DNA of 64,000 nucleotides from positions 2,734,265 to 2,798,264 of the forward strand of contig NZ_KB911581.1 in assembly GCF_000383595.1 (NCBI RefSeq), given 5' to 3'. The position numbers and the translations under genes were made by a program. Each line of letters begins with the position of its first letter. Within the stretch, counting starts at the first letter, position 1. Below are positions 35,111 through 44,346 of the stretch, piece by piece. Below the pieces are notes generated by a model, which worked only from the letters and a program-made list of their open reading frames with translations, ran no database searches and was not told the DNA's origin. This DNA is from Streptomyces bottropensis ATCC 25435. GTDB taxonomy: Bacteria; Actinomycetota; Actinomycetes; Streptomycetales; Streptomycetaceae.

Positions 35111-36667
35111 ATGACTGTGGATCAACTCCCGGGTCAGGTGCGGGAGTTCGCGCAATACCTGAACAAGCTGATGACGAAGCTGGACCAGGGCGGCGGCTGG
35201 TGCGCCGTCTTCTGGCAACGTGATCCCGACGGCATGCGCGCCTGCCTGGACGGTCTGGAGGTGCCGCCCTGGGACGTCGTGGAAGCGCTCATGCACGACC
35301 TCGACACCGCCTACGGCCCCGCCGCCGCGGCCCAGGAGACCGAGCGGGCCCGCGCCCTGCACCGCGCCTCCCTCGCCGCCCACGACTCCCGGCCCGGTGG
35401 CCGCGAGGCCCTCGGTGACCGGCTCGACGTCATGCTCCGCGAACAGCGCTACGCCGCCGAACGCACCGCCGAGCTGACCCGCCGGCTCCAGTCCGCCACC
35501 ACCCAGGTCGAGGCCGACTCCGTCCGCCTCGACCTGGCCTGGGCGCACGACGACCGCGAACGCGCCACGGCCCGCTGCACAGAGCTGCGCACCCGCATCG
35601 AGCACGCCGACCGCCGCGCCCCGCACGGCCCGGCGCAGGACGCGGCACACGTTTCCGGGGACCCCACCGGCGACGTCTTCCGCATGCAAGCGCGCGTGGA
35701 CGCACGGGTGGAAGCACCGGAGGCGGGCCGACCCACGGCCGACGCGGCCGGCCCGGCGGAGCACCCCGGACAGCGTGCGCGCACGGACCGCTACGGCGCC
35801 GCAGGCGTGTTCGCCGAGCCCGACGCGCGCGCACTCACCACTCCGGTCGCCGGCTCCGACTCCGGCGCCGACTCCGGCGCCGCCGAGCCCGCCCCCGGGG
35901 GCCCCGACCCGGAACCCGCCGCCCAGGCGCCCGCCAGGCAGCGCGCCAAGCGCCGCCCGCGCGGAGGTGCGCGTTTCGCCGGGGCGGTGGAGGCGGAGCA
36001 GGATCCGCCCGTCGTACCAGGGGCCGCACCGGCCGCCGACCGCAAGGAGCGTGCTCCCCGGGGCGCCCGCTACGCCGGTGTCGCGGAGCGGAGCGAGGCG
36101 CCGGCGCCCCGGCAGCCGCAGGCGCGCCGGCCGCTCGACGACGACGCGCGGCGCGAGGTCGCCGAGACCGTGGAGCGACTGGTCCGGCTGCGCCGGGAGA
36201 GCCGCAGCGGCGAGGCGCACGCCCTCCTCGTGGAGGCCGCGCGCTGGCCCGCCGCCCGGTTCCCGCTGCTCGCGGCCGAACTGCACCGTGCGGGGCTCGG
36301 CGCCGACTGGGCGACCCTGCTGTGGGAGGCCGGCTCGCTGCCCGCCGACCGGCTGGTCGCGGTGGCGGACGCTCTCACCGCGGTGGGCCGGGCCCCGGAC
36401 GGCGAGCAGCTGCTGCGGCAGGGTGTCTCGCGTCCCGCCGAGGAGATCGGCGAGGCGGTGCTCGCCTTCACCGCCGAGGGGCGCGAACGGGAGGCGCGTG
36501 CGCTGCTCGACGTCTATGTACGCGTGCGCACCCCGCAGGAGGCGGCGCGCACCGCGGAGGCCCATCCACGACGGCTCGGGCCCCTCGTGCTGGCGGCGGC
36601 CCGCGGTGTCTCGGAGCAGCGCTACCGGGACGTCGTGCACGCACTGCGCGTGCAGGGACTCACCTGA
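35111..36667 (+). CDS. Large Ala/Arg-rich, low-complexity protein (annotated 'UL36-like' in relatives)
   Basis: A 518-residue protein. An N-terminal helical domain (about residues 1-165) has ordered helices such as QLPGQVREFAQYLNKLM and a charged coiled-coil (AERTAELTRRLQ). A disordered Pro/Ala/Glu region (about 165-345) contains two copies of a short motif, RGGARFAGAVE and RGARYAGVAE. A C-terminal helical repeat domain (about 350-515) follows. No catalytic residues were seen. The name 'UL36-like' in databases reflects composition rather than homology. The function is unknown. A strong terminator follows 40 bp after the stop. Confidence 0.85.
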   Translation: MTVDQLPGQVREFAQYLNKLMTKLDQGGGWCAVFWQRDPDGMRACLDGLEVPPWDVVEALMHDLDTAYGPAAAAQETERARALHRASLAAHDSRPGGREALGDRLDVMLREQRYAAERTAELTRRLQSATTQVEADSVRLDLAWAHDDRERATARCTELRTRIEHADRRAPHGPAQDAAHVSGDPTGDVFRMQARVDARVEAPEAGRPTADAAGPAEHPGQRARTDRYGAAGVFAEPDARALTTPVAGSDSGADSGAAEPAPGGPDPEPAAQAPARQRAKRRPRGGARFAGAVEAEQDPPVVPGAAPAADRKERAPRGARYAGVAERSEAPAPRQPQARRPLDDDARREVAETVERLVRLRRESRSGEAHALLVEAARWPAARFPLLAAELHRAGLGADWATLLWEAGSLPADRLVAVADALTAVGRAPDGEQLLRQGVSRPAEEIGEAVLAFTAEGREREARALLDVYVRVRTPQEAARTAEAHPRRLGPLVLAAARGVSEQRYRDVVHALRVQGLT

Positions 36668-36707
36668 CCCGTCGGCCACGGCCACCGCGTCCACCCCGTC
36701 CGACCCA

Positions 36708-36735
36708 CCGGCCCGCGCCCGACGGCGCGGGCCGG
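36708..36735. terminator. Strong GC hairpin terminator
   Basis: CCGGCCCGCGCC (36708-36719) pairs perfectly with GGCGCGGGCCGG (36724-36735) across a 4-nt loop, a 12-bp stem located 40 bp after the preceding stop codon. Confidence 0.8.
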
Positions 36736-36813
36736 TTCCCCGCGCGAAACACAGCCGTGATCACCCACTGGAGTGCGAAACGTGATCGACTCGGCCGGTT
36801 GACGACGATGGTC

Positions 36814-36878
36814 TTGCCCAGCCCGTCGACGGGGCTTAGTTTCAAGCCTCTACGGCCTTCGTCTACGGGCGTAGAGGC
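36814..36878 (+). promoter_or_regulatory. Promoter and operator of the pyrimidine catabolism operon
   Basis: TTGCCC (36814-36819) and TAGTTT (36837-36842) form a 17-bp-spaced promoter. GCCTCTACG (36846-36854) is inverted as CGTAGAGGC (36870-36878), and TCTACG-GG-CGTAGA (36862-36875) is a perfect 14-bp palindrome. The operator would overlap the transcription start. The regulator is probably PucR (39207), by inference. Confidence 0.6.
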
Positions 36879-36910
36879 TCTCTGAGGTCCCTGTCGAAGG
36901 AGCAGCTGAG

Positions 36911-37753
36911 ATGGCCCACGTCGTACGCGCCGCCCTCGTCCAGGCGACCTGGACCGGCGACACCGCATCCATGGTCGCCAAGCACGTCGAGCACGCCCGC
37001 GAGGCGGCCCGGCAGGGCGCGAAGGTGATCGGCTTCCAGGAAGTCTTCAACGCCCCCTACTTCTGCCAGGTCCAGGAACCCGAGCACTACGCCTGGGCGG
37101 AATCCGTGCCCGACGGCCCCACCGTCACGCGCATGCGGGAACTGGCCCGCGAGACCGGCATGGTGATCGTCGTCCCGGTCTTCGAGGTCGAGCAGTCCGG
37201 GTTCTACTACAACACCGCCGCTGTGATCGACTCCGACGGCACCTACCTCGGCAAGTACCGCAAGCACCACATCCCCCAGGTCAAGGGATTCTGGGAGAAG
37301 TACTACTTCAAGCCCGGGAACCTCGGCTGGCCGGTCTTCGAGACGGCCGTCGGCAGGGTCGGCGTCTACATCTGCTACGACCGTCACTTCCCCGAGGGCT
37401 GGCGCCAGCTCGGTCTGAACGGCGCCCAGCTCGTGTACAACCCGTCCGCGACCCACCGGGGCCTGTCCTCCCACCTGTGGCAGCTGGAACAGCCCGCGGC
37501 CGCCGTGGCCAACGAGTACTTCGTCGCCGCGATCAACCGGGTCGGCGTGGAGGAGTACGGCGACAACGACTTCTACGGCACCTCCTACTTCGTCGACCCA
37601 CGCGGCAAGTTCGTCGGCGAGGTAGCGAGCGACAAGGGCGAGGAGCTGGTCGTACGGGACCTCGACTTCGACCTGATCGAGGACGTACGGCAGCAGTGGG
37701 CGTTCTACCGGGACCGCCGGCCCGACGCGTACGAAGGACTCGTCCAGCCCTGA
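36911..37753 (+). CDS. Nitrilase-superfamily amidase (beta-ureidopropionase-like), copy 1
   Basis: A 280-residue carbon-nitrogen hydrolase. The Glu-Lys-Cys triad is E44 (GFQEVF), K118 (KYRKHH) and C155 (YICYDRHFPE). By family and neighbourhood (dihydropyrimidinase, aminotransferase, NCS1 permease) it should hydrolyse N-carbamoyl-beta-alanine to beta-alanine, CO2 and ammonia. N-carbamoylputrescine amidase is the main alternative. It is first in the operon. A paralogue of identical length lies at 40928, with most catalytic-region residues shared. Confidence 0.9.
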   Translation: MAHVVRAALVQATWTGDTASMVAKHVEHAREAARQGAKVIGFQEVFNAPYFCQVQEPEHYAWAESVPDGPTVTRMRELARETGMVIVVPVFEVEQSGFYYNTAAVIDSDGTYLGKYRKHHIPQVKGFWEKYYFKPGNLGWPVFETAVGRVGVYICYDRHFPEGWRQLGLNGAQLVYNPSATHRGLSSHLWQLEQPAAAVANEYFVAAINRVGVEEYGDNDFYGTSYFVDPRGKFVGEVASDKGEELVVRDLDFDLIEDVRQQWAFYRDRRPDAYEGLVQP

Positions 37754-37816
37754 CGTGGGCACGTACAGCCGTGACACACGCAGAACCCGTACAGGAGTGA
37801 AAGGAGTGGTGCAGCC

Positions 37817-39103
37817 GTGACCGACGAACTGCTCGGACGCCACAAGGCCGTACTGCCCGACTGGCTCGCGCTCTACTACGCGGACCCGCTGGAGATCACC
37901 CACGGCGAGGGCCGGCACGTCTGGGACGCCGGGGGCAACAGGTACCTCGACTTCTTCGGCGGCATCCTGACCACGATGACGGCGCACGCGCTTCCCGAGG
38001 TCACCAAGGCGGTGAGCGAGCAGGCCGGGCGGATCATCCACTCCTCCACGCTCTACCTCAACCGGCCGATGGTCGAACTCGCCGAGCGGATCGCCCAGAT
38101 GTCCGGCATCCCGGACGCCCGCGTCTTCTTCACGACCTCCGGCACCGAGGCCAACGACACCGCGCTGATGCTGGCGACGACCCACCGCCGCAGCAACCAG
38201 ATCCTGGCGATGCGCAACAGCTACCACGGCCGCTCGTTCAGCGCGGTCGGCATCACCGGCAACAAGGGCTGGTCCCCGACCTCGCTGTCCCCGCTCCAGA
38301 CGCTGTACGTGCACGGCGGCGTCCGCACCCGCGGCCCCTACGCCGGCCTGAGCGACGCCGACTTCATCACGGCCTGCGTCGCCGACCTGGAGGACCTGCT
38401 CGGTCACGGCCGCCCGCCCGCCGCGCTGATCGCCGAGCCGATCCAGGGCGTCGGCGGTTTCACCTCACCGCCGGACGGCCTGTACGCGGCTTTCCGCGAG
38501 GTGCTGCAACGGCACGGCGTGCTGTGGATCGCGGACGAGGTGCAGACCGGCTGGGGCCGTACCGGCGACAACTTCTGGGGCTGGCAGGCGCACGGGCAGA
38601 ACGGCCCGCCGGACATCCTCACCTTCGCCAAGGGCATCGGCAACGGCATGTCCATCGGCGGTGTCGTCGCCCGCGCCGAGGTCATGAACTGCCTGGACAG
38701 CAACTCGATCTCCACCTTCGGAGGCACGCAGATCACCATGGCCGCCGGGCTCGCCAACCTGAACTACCTGGTCGAGCACGACCTCCAGGGCAACGCGCGG
38801 CGCGTGGGCGGACTCCTCATCGAGCGGCTGCGGGCGATCACCGCCCAGATCCCCGAGGTACGGGAAGTGCGCGGCCGGGGCCTCATGATCGGCATCGAGC
38901 TGGTCAGGCCCGGCACCGACGAGGCGAACCCGGACGCCGCGTCCGCCGTCCTCGAAGCCGCCCGCCGGGAGGGCCTGCTGATCGGCAAGGGCGGCGGCCA
39001 CAACACCAGCGCGCTGCGCATCGCGCCCCCGCTGTCGCTGACCGTCGCCGAGGCGGAGGAGGGCGCGGACGCCCTCGAACGCGCTCTGCGGAGCATCCAG
39101 TAG
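37817..39103 (+). CDS. Class III aminotransferase (beta-alanine/alanine-glyoxylate type)
   Basis: A 428-residue PLP enzyme. The pyridine-ring Asp is in WIADEVQTGWGRTG and the Schiff-base Lys in TFAKGIGNGMS, with the phosphate-binding FTTSGTEANDTAL. It would transfer the amino group of beta-alanine, the product of the upstream amidase, to a 2-oxo acid. GTG 37817 has AAGGAG nine bases upstream. It follows the amidase by 63 bp. Confidence 0.92.
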   Translation: MTDELLGRHKAVLPDWLALYYADPLEITHGEGRHVWDAGGNRYLDFFGGILTTMTAHALPEVTKAVSEQAGRIIHSSTLYLNRPMVELAERIAQMSGIPDARVFFTTSGTEANDTALMLATTHRRSNQILAMRNSYHGRSFSAVGITGNKGWSPTSLSPLQTLYVHGGVRTRGPYAGLSDADFITACVADLEDLLGHGRPPAALIAEPIQGVGGFTSPPDGLYAAFREVLQRHGVLWIADEVQTGWGRTGDNFWGWQAHGQNGPPDILTFAKGIGNGMSIGGVVARAEVMNCLDSNSISTFGGTQITMAAGLANLNYLVEHDLQGNARRVGGLLIERLRAITAQIPEVREVRGRGLMIGIELVRPGTDEANPDAASAVLEAARREGLLIGKGGGHNTSALRIAPPLSLTVAEAEEGADALERALRSIQ

Positions 39104-39135
39104 CGCACGAGCCGAGCAAGGGCGAGTGAACCGAA

Positions 39136-39168
39136 GGAGCGCACCCGGCGACACGGCGGGGGCGCTCC
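39136..39168. terminator. Stem-loop between aminotransferase and pucR
   Basis: GGAGCGC (39136-39142) pairs with GCGCTCC (39162-39168) around a 19-nt loop. It may attenuate transcription between the enzyme genes and the regulator gene. Confidence 0.4.
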
Positions 39169-39206
39169 GGAGGCGACCGAGCCGGCAGAAATAAGGGGCA
39201 CGCCGC

Positions 39207-40772
39207 ATGACCACCGCCTTGGAACCCGCCCTGTCGGTACGCCAGGTCCTCAACCTGGACCGGGTCCTCGCCGGAGAGCCCGAGGTGGTGGCCGGCGCCG
39301 GTCACCTCGACCGCCCCGTGCGCTGGGTGCACGTGGCCGAGGCCCCCGACGTGGGCGTGATGCTCAGCGGCGGCGAGATGGTCCTCACCACCGGGGTCCT
39401 GCTCGCCGGGAACGAGGACGCCCAGGCCGAGTACATCCGCTCGCTGTACCGGGCCGAGGCCGCCGCGGTCGTCCTCGGCCTCGGCCGGGCCTTCCCCACG
39501 CCACCCGACGTGATGCGCCGGGCGGCGGAGCGGTGTGCTCTGCCCATGGTGGTGCTGCACCGGCCGTTCCCCTTCGCCGAACTGACCGAGGAGGTCCAGT
39601 CCCGGCTGGTCCGGCGCAAGTTCGCGGCCGTCAGCCTGTCGGAGACCGTCCGCACGGCCCTGACCTCGCTGATCACCGGCGGGGCCCCGCTGCAACGGCT
39701 CCTCGACGAGATCGCCCACCACGCGGGCTGTCCGCTCGTCGTCACCAACCTCGCCCATCGCGTGCTCGCCACGGCGGGGGAGCGGTCGGCCGTCGACGAC
39801 GTGCTGCGCGACTGGGAGCGGATCTCCCGGCAGGCGGGCGGCAGCGAGGGCGACGGGTGGGTACGGGCCGAGCTGGGCGGGCGCGGGGAGCGCTGGGGCC
39901 AGATCGTGCTGTGCGGGCACCGGGGCGACACCGCCACGGCGCGGCTGCTCGCCGACCGGGCCGCCGAGGCGCTCGTCCTGCACCGCATGCTCGGCGGTTC
40001 GGCGCACAGCTGGGAGGAGCAGTCCGCGCAGAGCCTGCTGACGGACCTCGTCTCCGGGGTCGTACCGGCGCGACAGCTGCTGCCGAGGGCGCGGGCGGCC
40101 GGGCTGCCGGTCAACCGCCGTACCTTCGTGCCGCTCGTCGTGCGGGAGGAGGACCCGGCGCAACTCGACCGCGTGCTCAGGATGCTGGGACTTCCCGGGC
40201 TCGTCGCCGAACTGGCGGAGGGCGCCACCGCCGTCCTCCTCAGTCTCGCCCGGGACCAGGACGCGGTCGCGCTCACCGCGCACTTCGCGACCCGGCTGCG
40301 GTCGGAGTCGGGGGCGCGCGGGACGGTCGTGGCGGCCGCGGAGGCGCGCACCACGTGGGAGGACGTGCCGGGCGGGCTGCGGGAGGCGCGGCATGTGGCG
40401 GACGCCGTCGCCCAGTCCGCGACGACCGGGCTCGACCTGCCCCTCGTCGTACGGCTGCGCGATGTCCATCTGCGCGGCCTGGTCCGGCTGCTGCGGGACG
40501 ACCCGCACGTCCAGGCCTTCGCGGAACGGGAGCTGGACGGTCTGCTGTGCGGTGACGGGCACGCCGAACAGGATCTGCTGCCCGTGCTGCGCACCTACCT
40601 CGCGACCGGCCGCAACAAGTCGCACACGGCCCAGCTGCACCACGTCAGCCGGCCCGCGCTGTATCGCCGGCTCGAAGCCATAGAGGCCCGCCTCGGCGTG
40701 GACCTCGACGATTTCGAACAGGCCGCGTCCGTGCACATCGCCCTCCTCGCGCACGACGCGCAACAGAGCTGA
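39207..40772 (+). CDS. PucR-family transcriptional regulator
   Basis: A 521-residue regulator. The N-terminal purine-catabolism (PucR) sensor domain covers about residues 9-125, a central GGDEF-like region about 250-430, and a C-terminal PucR helix-turn-helix about 458-510 (YLATGRNKSHTAQLHHVSRP, ALYRRLEAIEARLG). In other bacteria PucR proteins regulate purine or pyrimidine use. Here it lies inside the pyrimidine cluster between two amidase genes and probably senses a pathway intermediate. Confidence 0.92.
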   Translation: MTTALEPALSVRQVLNLDRVLAGEPEVVAGAGHLDRPVRWVHVAEAPDVGVMLSGGEMVLTTGVLLAGNEDAQAEYIRSLYRAEAAAVVLGLGRAFPTPPDVMRRAAERCALPMVVLHRPFPFAELTEEVQSRLVRRKFAAVSLSETVRTALTSLITGGAPLQRLLDEIAHHAGCPLVVTNLAHRVLATAGERSAVDDVLRDWERISRQAGGSEGDGWVRAELGGRGERWGQIVLCGHRGDTATARLLADRAAEALVLHRMLGGSAHSWEEQSAQSLLTDLVSGVVPARQLLPRARAAGLPVNRRTFVPLVVREEDPAQLDRVLRMLGLPGLVAELAEGATAVLLSLARDQDAVALTAHFATRLRSESGARGTVVAAAEARTTWEDVPGGLREARHVADAVAQSATTGLDLPLVVRLRDVHLRGLVRLLRDDPHVQAFAERELDGLLCGDGHAEQDLLPVLRTYLATGRNKSHTAQLHHVSRPALYRRLEAIEARLGVDLDDFEQAASVHIALLAHDAQQS

Positions 40773-40826
40773 AACATGTCGGGACCTGCGAAAACGGCGG
40801 TGAAACATGCGCCCGCGAAGGGGTGA

Positions 40827-40865
40827 CACGGTGGAACGGAGAAGGCCCGCAGACGTGACACCGTG
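40827..40865. promoter_or_regulatory. Inverted repeat before amidase copy 2
   Basis: CACGGTG (40827-40833) is inverted as CACCGTG (40859-40865). TGACACGGTG (40824-40833) also recurs as TGACACCGTG (40856-40865) in direct orientation. This may be a regulator site giving the second amidase its own promoter. Confidence 0.4.
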
Positions 40866-40927
40866 CAACTCAAACCGGCTTCCCGGACTTTCTACTCTCA
40901 CTGCACACCGAGTGACCGGAGGTCCCG

Positions 40928-41770
40928 ATGAGCAGAGTCATCCGCGCAGCCATCTTCCAGACGGCCTGGACCGGCGACAAGGAATCGATGATCCAGGTCC
41001 ACGAGCAGGCGGCCCGCGACGCCGCCGCGCAGGGCGCGCAGGTCATGTGCTTCCAGGAGCTGTTCTACGGGCCCTACTTCTGCCAGGTCCAGGACAAGGC
41101 GTTCTACGAGTACGCCGAACAGATCCCCGACGGCCCCATCGTCAAGCGCTTCCAGGCGCTCGCCAGGGAACTCGGTCTCGTCCTCGTGCTGCCGATGTAC
41201 GAGGAGGAGCAGCCGGGCGTCCTCTACAACACCGCGGCCGTGATCGACGCGGACGGCACGTACCTCGGCAAGTACCGCAAGCACCACATCCCGCAGGTCC
41301 CCGGTTTCTGGGAGAAGTTCTACTTCCGCCCCGGCAACGCGGGCTGGCCCGTCTTCGACACCGCCGTGGGGAAGATCGGCGTCTACATCTGCTACGACCG
41401 GCACTTCCCGGAGGGCTGGCGTGCGCTGGGCCTCGGCGGCGCCGAGATCGTGTTCAACCCGTCGGCCACCTCACGGGGTCTGTCCCGCTACCTGTGGCAA
41501 CTGGAGCAGCCGGCGTCGGCCGTCGCCAACGAGTACTTCATCGGCGCCATCAACCGGGTCGGCGTCGAGGAACTCGGCGACAACGACTTCTACGGCACCT
41601 CCTACTTCGTGGACCCCGAGGCCCAGTTCGTCGGCGAGGTCGCCAGCGACAAGGAGACCGAACTGGTGGTCCGCGACCTGGACCTGGCCAAGCTCCGCGA
41701 GGTCCGCGACCGCTGGCAGTTCTTCCGCGACCGCCGCCCGGACGCGTACGGCCCGCTGACGGCGCCGTAG
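40928..41770 (+). CDS. Nitrilase-superfamily amidase (beta-ureidopropionase-like), copy 2
   Basis: A 280-residue paralogue of the amidase at 36911, with the same Glu44-Lys118-Cys155 triad. The sequences match closely through the core (for example YLGKYRKHHIPQV and VGVYICYDRHFPEGWR) but differ in the substrate-pocket half (FYGPYFCQVQDK against FNAPYFCQVQEP). It lies just before dihydropyrimidinase. One copy may prefer N-carbamoyl-beta-alanine and the other N-carbamoyl-beta-aminoisobutyrate or a related ureide. Confidence 0.9.
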   Translation: MSRVIRAAIFQTAWTGDKESMIQVHEQAARDAAAQGAQVMCFQELFYGPYFCQVQDKAFYEYAEQIPDGPIVKRFQALARELGLVLVLPMYEEEQPGVLYNTAAVIDADGTYLGKYRKHHIPQVPGFWEKFYFRPGNAGWPVFDTAVGKIGVYICYDRHFPEGWRALGLGGAEIVFNPSATSRGLSRYLWQLEQPASAVANEYFIGAINRVGVEELGDNDFYGTSYFVDPEAQFVGEVASDKETELVVRDLDLAKLREVRDRWQFFRDRRPDAYGPLTAP

Positions 41771-41780
41771 CGATGCACCT

Positions 41781-41875
41781 CCCGCGCCCTTGGGACCCCG
41801 CAGGGGCTCTCACGGGGCGCGGGCAGCATCTGAACCGCGGCTTCCGCCGCGTGGGCGCGACCAGCCCAAGACAAC
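41781..41875 (+). repeat. Structured intergenic repeat, copy D
   Basis: CCCGCGCCC (41781-41789) pairs perfectly with GGGCGCGGG (41815-41823), enclosing an inner CCCC-GCA-GGGG hairpin. A GCGG-CTT-CCGC hairpin follows, and the tail GTGGGCGCGACCAGCCC ends near 41867. It lies within the pyrimidine cluster between amidase and dihydropyrimidinase genes and could partially terminate. Confidence 0.7.
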
Positions 41876-41911
41876 CGGCACTTTCCCGACAACCGAACGG
41901 AGCGTGACCGA

Positions 41912-43315
41912 ATGACCGGCCGTACCCTCATCCGCGGCGGTCTCGTCATCACAGCGTCCGACGAGATCCACGCCGACGTCCTGATCGAGGACGGCCGAGT
42001 GGCCGCCCTCGCTGCCGCGGGCACCACCACCGCCGCCGCCTGGACCGCCGACCGCACTCTCGACGCCACCGGCAAGTACGTCATCCCGGGCGGCGTCGAC
42101 GCCCACACCCACATGGAGCTGCCGTTCGGCGGCACCTCCGCCTCCGACACCTTCGAGACCGGCACCCGCGCCGCCGCCTGGGGCGGTACGACGACGATCG
42201 TCGACTTCGCCGTGCAGAGCGTCGGCCACGCCCTGCGCGAGGGCCTCGACGCCTGGCACGCCAAGGCGGAGGGCAACTGCGCGATCGACTACGGCTTCCA
42301 CATGATCGTGTCCGACGTGAACCAGGACACGCTCAAGGAGATGGACCTGCTCGTGCAGGAGGGGGTCACCTCCTTCAAGCAGTTCATGGCCTACCCCGGC
42401 GTCTTCTACAGCGACGACGGCCAAATTCTGCGCGCCATGCAGCGCTCCGCCGAGAACGGCGGACTGATCATGATGCACGCGGAGAACGGCATCGCGATCG
42501 ACGTACTGGTCGAACAGGCACTGGCCCGCGGCGAGACCGACCCCCGCTACCACGGCGAGGTCCGCAAGGCCCTCCTGGAGGCCGAGGCCACCCACCGCGC
42601 GATCAAGCTCGCCCAGGTCGCCGGCGCCCCCCTCTACGTCGTGCACGTCTCGGCGATGGAGGCGGTCGCCGAGCTGGCCAGGGCACGCGACGAGGGGCTC
42701 AACGTCTTCGGCGAGACCTGCCCGCAGTACCTGTTCCTGTCCACCGACAACCTCGCGGAGCCGGACTTCGAGGGCTCCAAGTACGTGTGCAGCACGCCCC
42801 TGCGGCCGCGCGAGCACCAGGCGAAGCTCTGGCAGGGCCTGCGCACCAACGACCTCCAGGTGGTCTCCACCGACCACTGCCCCTTCTGCTTCGTCGGCCA
42901 GAAGGAACTCGGCCGCGGCGACTTCTCCAAGATCCCCAACGGCCTCCCGGGTGTCGAGAACCGCATGGATCTCCTCCACCAGGCGGTCGTCGACGGACAC
43001 ATCTCGCGCCGCCGCTGGATCGAGATCGCCTGCGCCACCCCGGCCCGTATGTTCGGCATGTACCCGAAGAAGGGCACCATCGCGCCGGGCGCGGACGCCG
43101 ACATCGTCATCTACGACCCGCACGCCGAGCAGGTCATGTCCGCCGAGACGCACCACATGAACGTCGACTACTCGGCGTACGAGGGCAAGCGCACCACCGG
43201 CCGGGTCGAGACGGTCCTCTCGCGCGGCGAACTCGTCATCACCGAGCGGGAGTACACCGGGCACGCCGGGCACGGCGCCTACACCCCCCGCTCCACCTGT
43301 CAGTACCTCAACTAG
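41912..43315 (+). CDS. hydA: Dihydropyrimidinase
   Basis: A 467-residue zinc amidohydrolase that opens 5,6-dihydrouracil to N-carbamoyl-beta-alanine. The binuclear site is complete: H65 and H67 (DAHTHME), carboxylated K156 (TSFKQFMAYPG), H189 (MMHAENG), H245 (YVVHVSAME) and D321 (VSTDHCPF). The length is normal. Its position between the amidase and the F420 oxidoreductase fits the reductive pathway uracil to dihydrouracil to beta-alanine. Confidence 0.95.
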   Translation: MTGRTLIRGGLVITASDEIHADVLIEDGRVAALAAAGTTTAAAWTADRTLDATGKYVIPGGVDAHTHMELPFGGTSASDTFETGTRAAAWGGTTTIVDFAVQSVGHALREGLDAWHAKAEGNCAIDYGFHMIVSDVNQDTLKEMDLLVQEGVTSFKQFMAYPGVFYSDDGQILRAMQRSAENGGLIMMHAENGIAIDVLVEQALARGETDPRYHGEVRKALLEAEATHRAIKLAQVAGAPLYVVHVSAMEAVAELARARDEGLNVFGETCPQYLFLSTDNLAEPDFEGSKYVCSTPLRPREHQAKLWQGLRTNDLQVVSTDHCPFCFVGQKELGRGDFSKIPNGLPGVENRMDLLHQAVVDGHISRRRWIEIACATPARMFGMYPKKGTIAPGADADIVIYDPHAEQVMSAETHHMNVDYSAYEGKRTTGRVETVLSRGELVITEREYTGHAGHGAYTPRSTCQYLN

Positions 43316-43326
43316 GAGTGGCGCCC

Positions 43327-44346
43327 ATGGACTTCGGACTCGTCCTGCAGACCGACCCACCGGCCTCGCGTGTCATCGAGCTGATGAAGCGCGCCGAGGA
43401 CAACGGCTTCACGTACGGCTGGACCTTCGACTCCGCCGTGCTCTGGCAGGAGCCGTTCGTCATCTACAGCCAGATCCTGTCCCGGACCACGAAGCTGACG
43501 GTCGGCCCCATGGTCACCAACCCGGGCACCCGCACCTGGGAGGTCACCGCCTCGACCTTCGCCACGCTCAACGACATGTTCGGCAACCGCACGGTCTGCG
43601 GCATCGGCCGCGGCGACTCGGCGATGCGTGTCGCGGGCCGCAAGCCCAACACCCTGGCCCGGATCAGCGAAGCCATGAAGGTGATCCGGGCGCTGGGCAG
43701 CGGGGGAGAGGCCGACCTCGGCGGCACGGTCATCAGCTTCCCGTGGATCAAGGACGACGCGGAACTCCCCGTGTGGATGGCCGCGTACGGCCCCAAGGCC
43801 CTGAAGATGACCGGGGAGGAGGCCGACGGCTTCATCCTCCAGCTCTCCGACCTGTATCTGACCGAGTACATGGTCAAGGCGGTCAAGGACGCGGCCGTCG
43901 CCGCCGGGCGCGACCCGTCCGAGGTGAAGATCTGCGTGGCCGCCCCCGCGTACGTCACCGAGGACGACTCGCCCGAGGCGCTGGCCCACGCGCGCGAGCA
44001 GTGCCGCTGGTTCGGCGGGATGGTCGGCAACCACGTCGCCGACCTGGTGTCCAAGTACGGCGAACACTCCGCGGCCGTCCCCGAGGAGCTGACGGACTAC
44101 ATCAAGTCCCGCGAGGGGTACGACTACTCCCACCACGGACGTGCCGACAACCCCGACACCCAGTTCGTGCCGGACGAGATCGTCGACCGGTTCTGCGTCA
44201 TCGGCACCCCCGAGGCGCACATCGCGAAGCTCGACGCGCTGCGCGCGCTGGGCGTGGACCAGTTCGCCGTCTACGACATGCACGACGCACAGGAGCGGGT
44301 GATCGACGTGTACGGCTCGACGGTCATCCCGGCCGTCAACGGCTGA
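43327..44346 (+). CDS. F420-type LLM-class oxidoreductase (TIGR03842-like)
   Basis: A 339-residue luciferase-like monooxygenase-fold protein, typically dependent on F420 (or FMN). The TIM-barrel motifs GLVLQTDPPA, DNGFTYGWTFDSAVLW and VGPMVTNPGTRTWEVTAS match the TIGR03842 family. It starts 11 bp after the dihydropyrimidinase stop with an AGGAGTG site, so it is co-transcribed. No dihydropyrimidine dehydrogenase lies in the cluster, so this enzyme may perform the first reduction of uracil or thymine with F420H2. That is inference and has not been shown to my knowledge. Confidence 0.88.
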   Translation: MDFGLVLQTDPPASRVIELMKRAEDNGFTYGWTFDSAVLWQEPFVIYSQILSRTTKLTVGPMVTNPGTRTWEVTASTFATLNDMFGNRTVCGIGRGDSAMRVAGRKPNTLARISEAMKVIRALGSGGEADLGGTVISFPWIKDDAELPVWMAAYGPKALKMTGEEADGFILQLSDLYLTEYMVKAVKDAAVAAGRDPSEVKICVAAPAYVTEDDSPEALAHAREQCRWFGGMVGNHVADLVSKYGEHSAAVPEELTDYIKSREGYDYSHHGRADNPDTQFVPDEIVDRFCVIGTPEAHIAKLDALRALGVDQFAVYDMHDAQERVIDVYGSTVIPAVNG

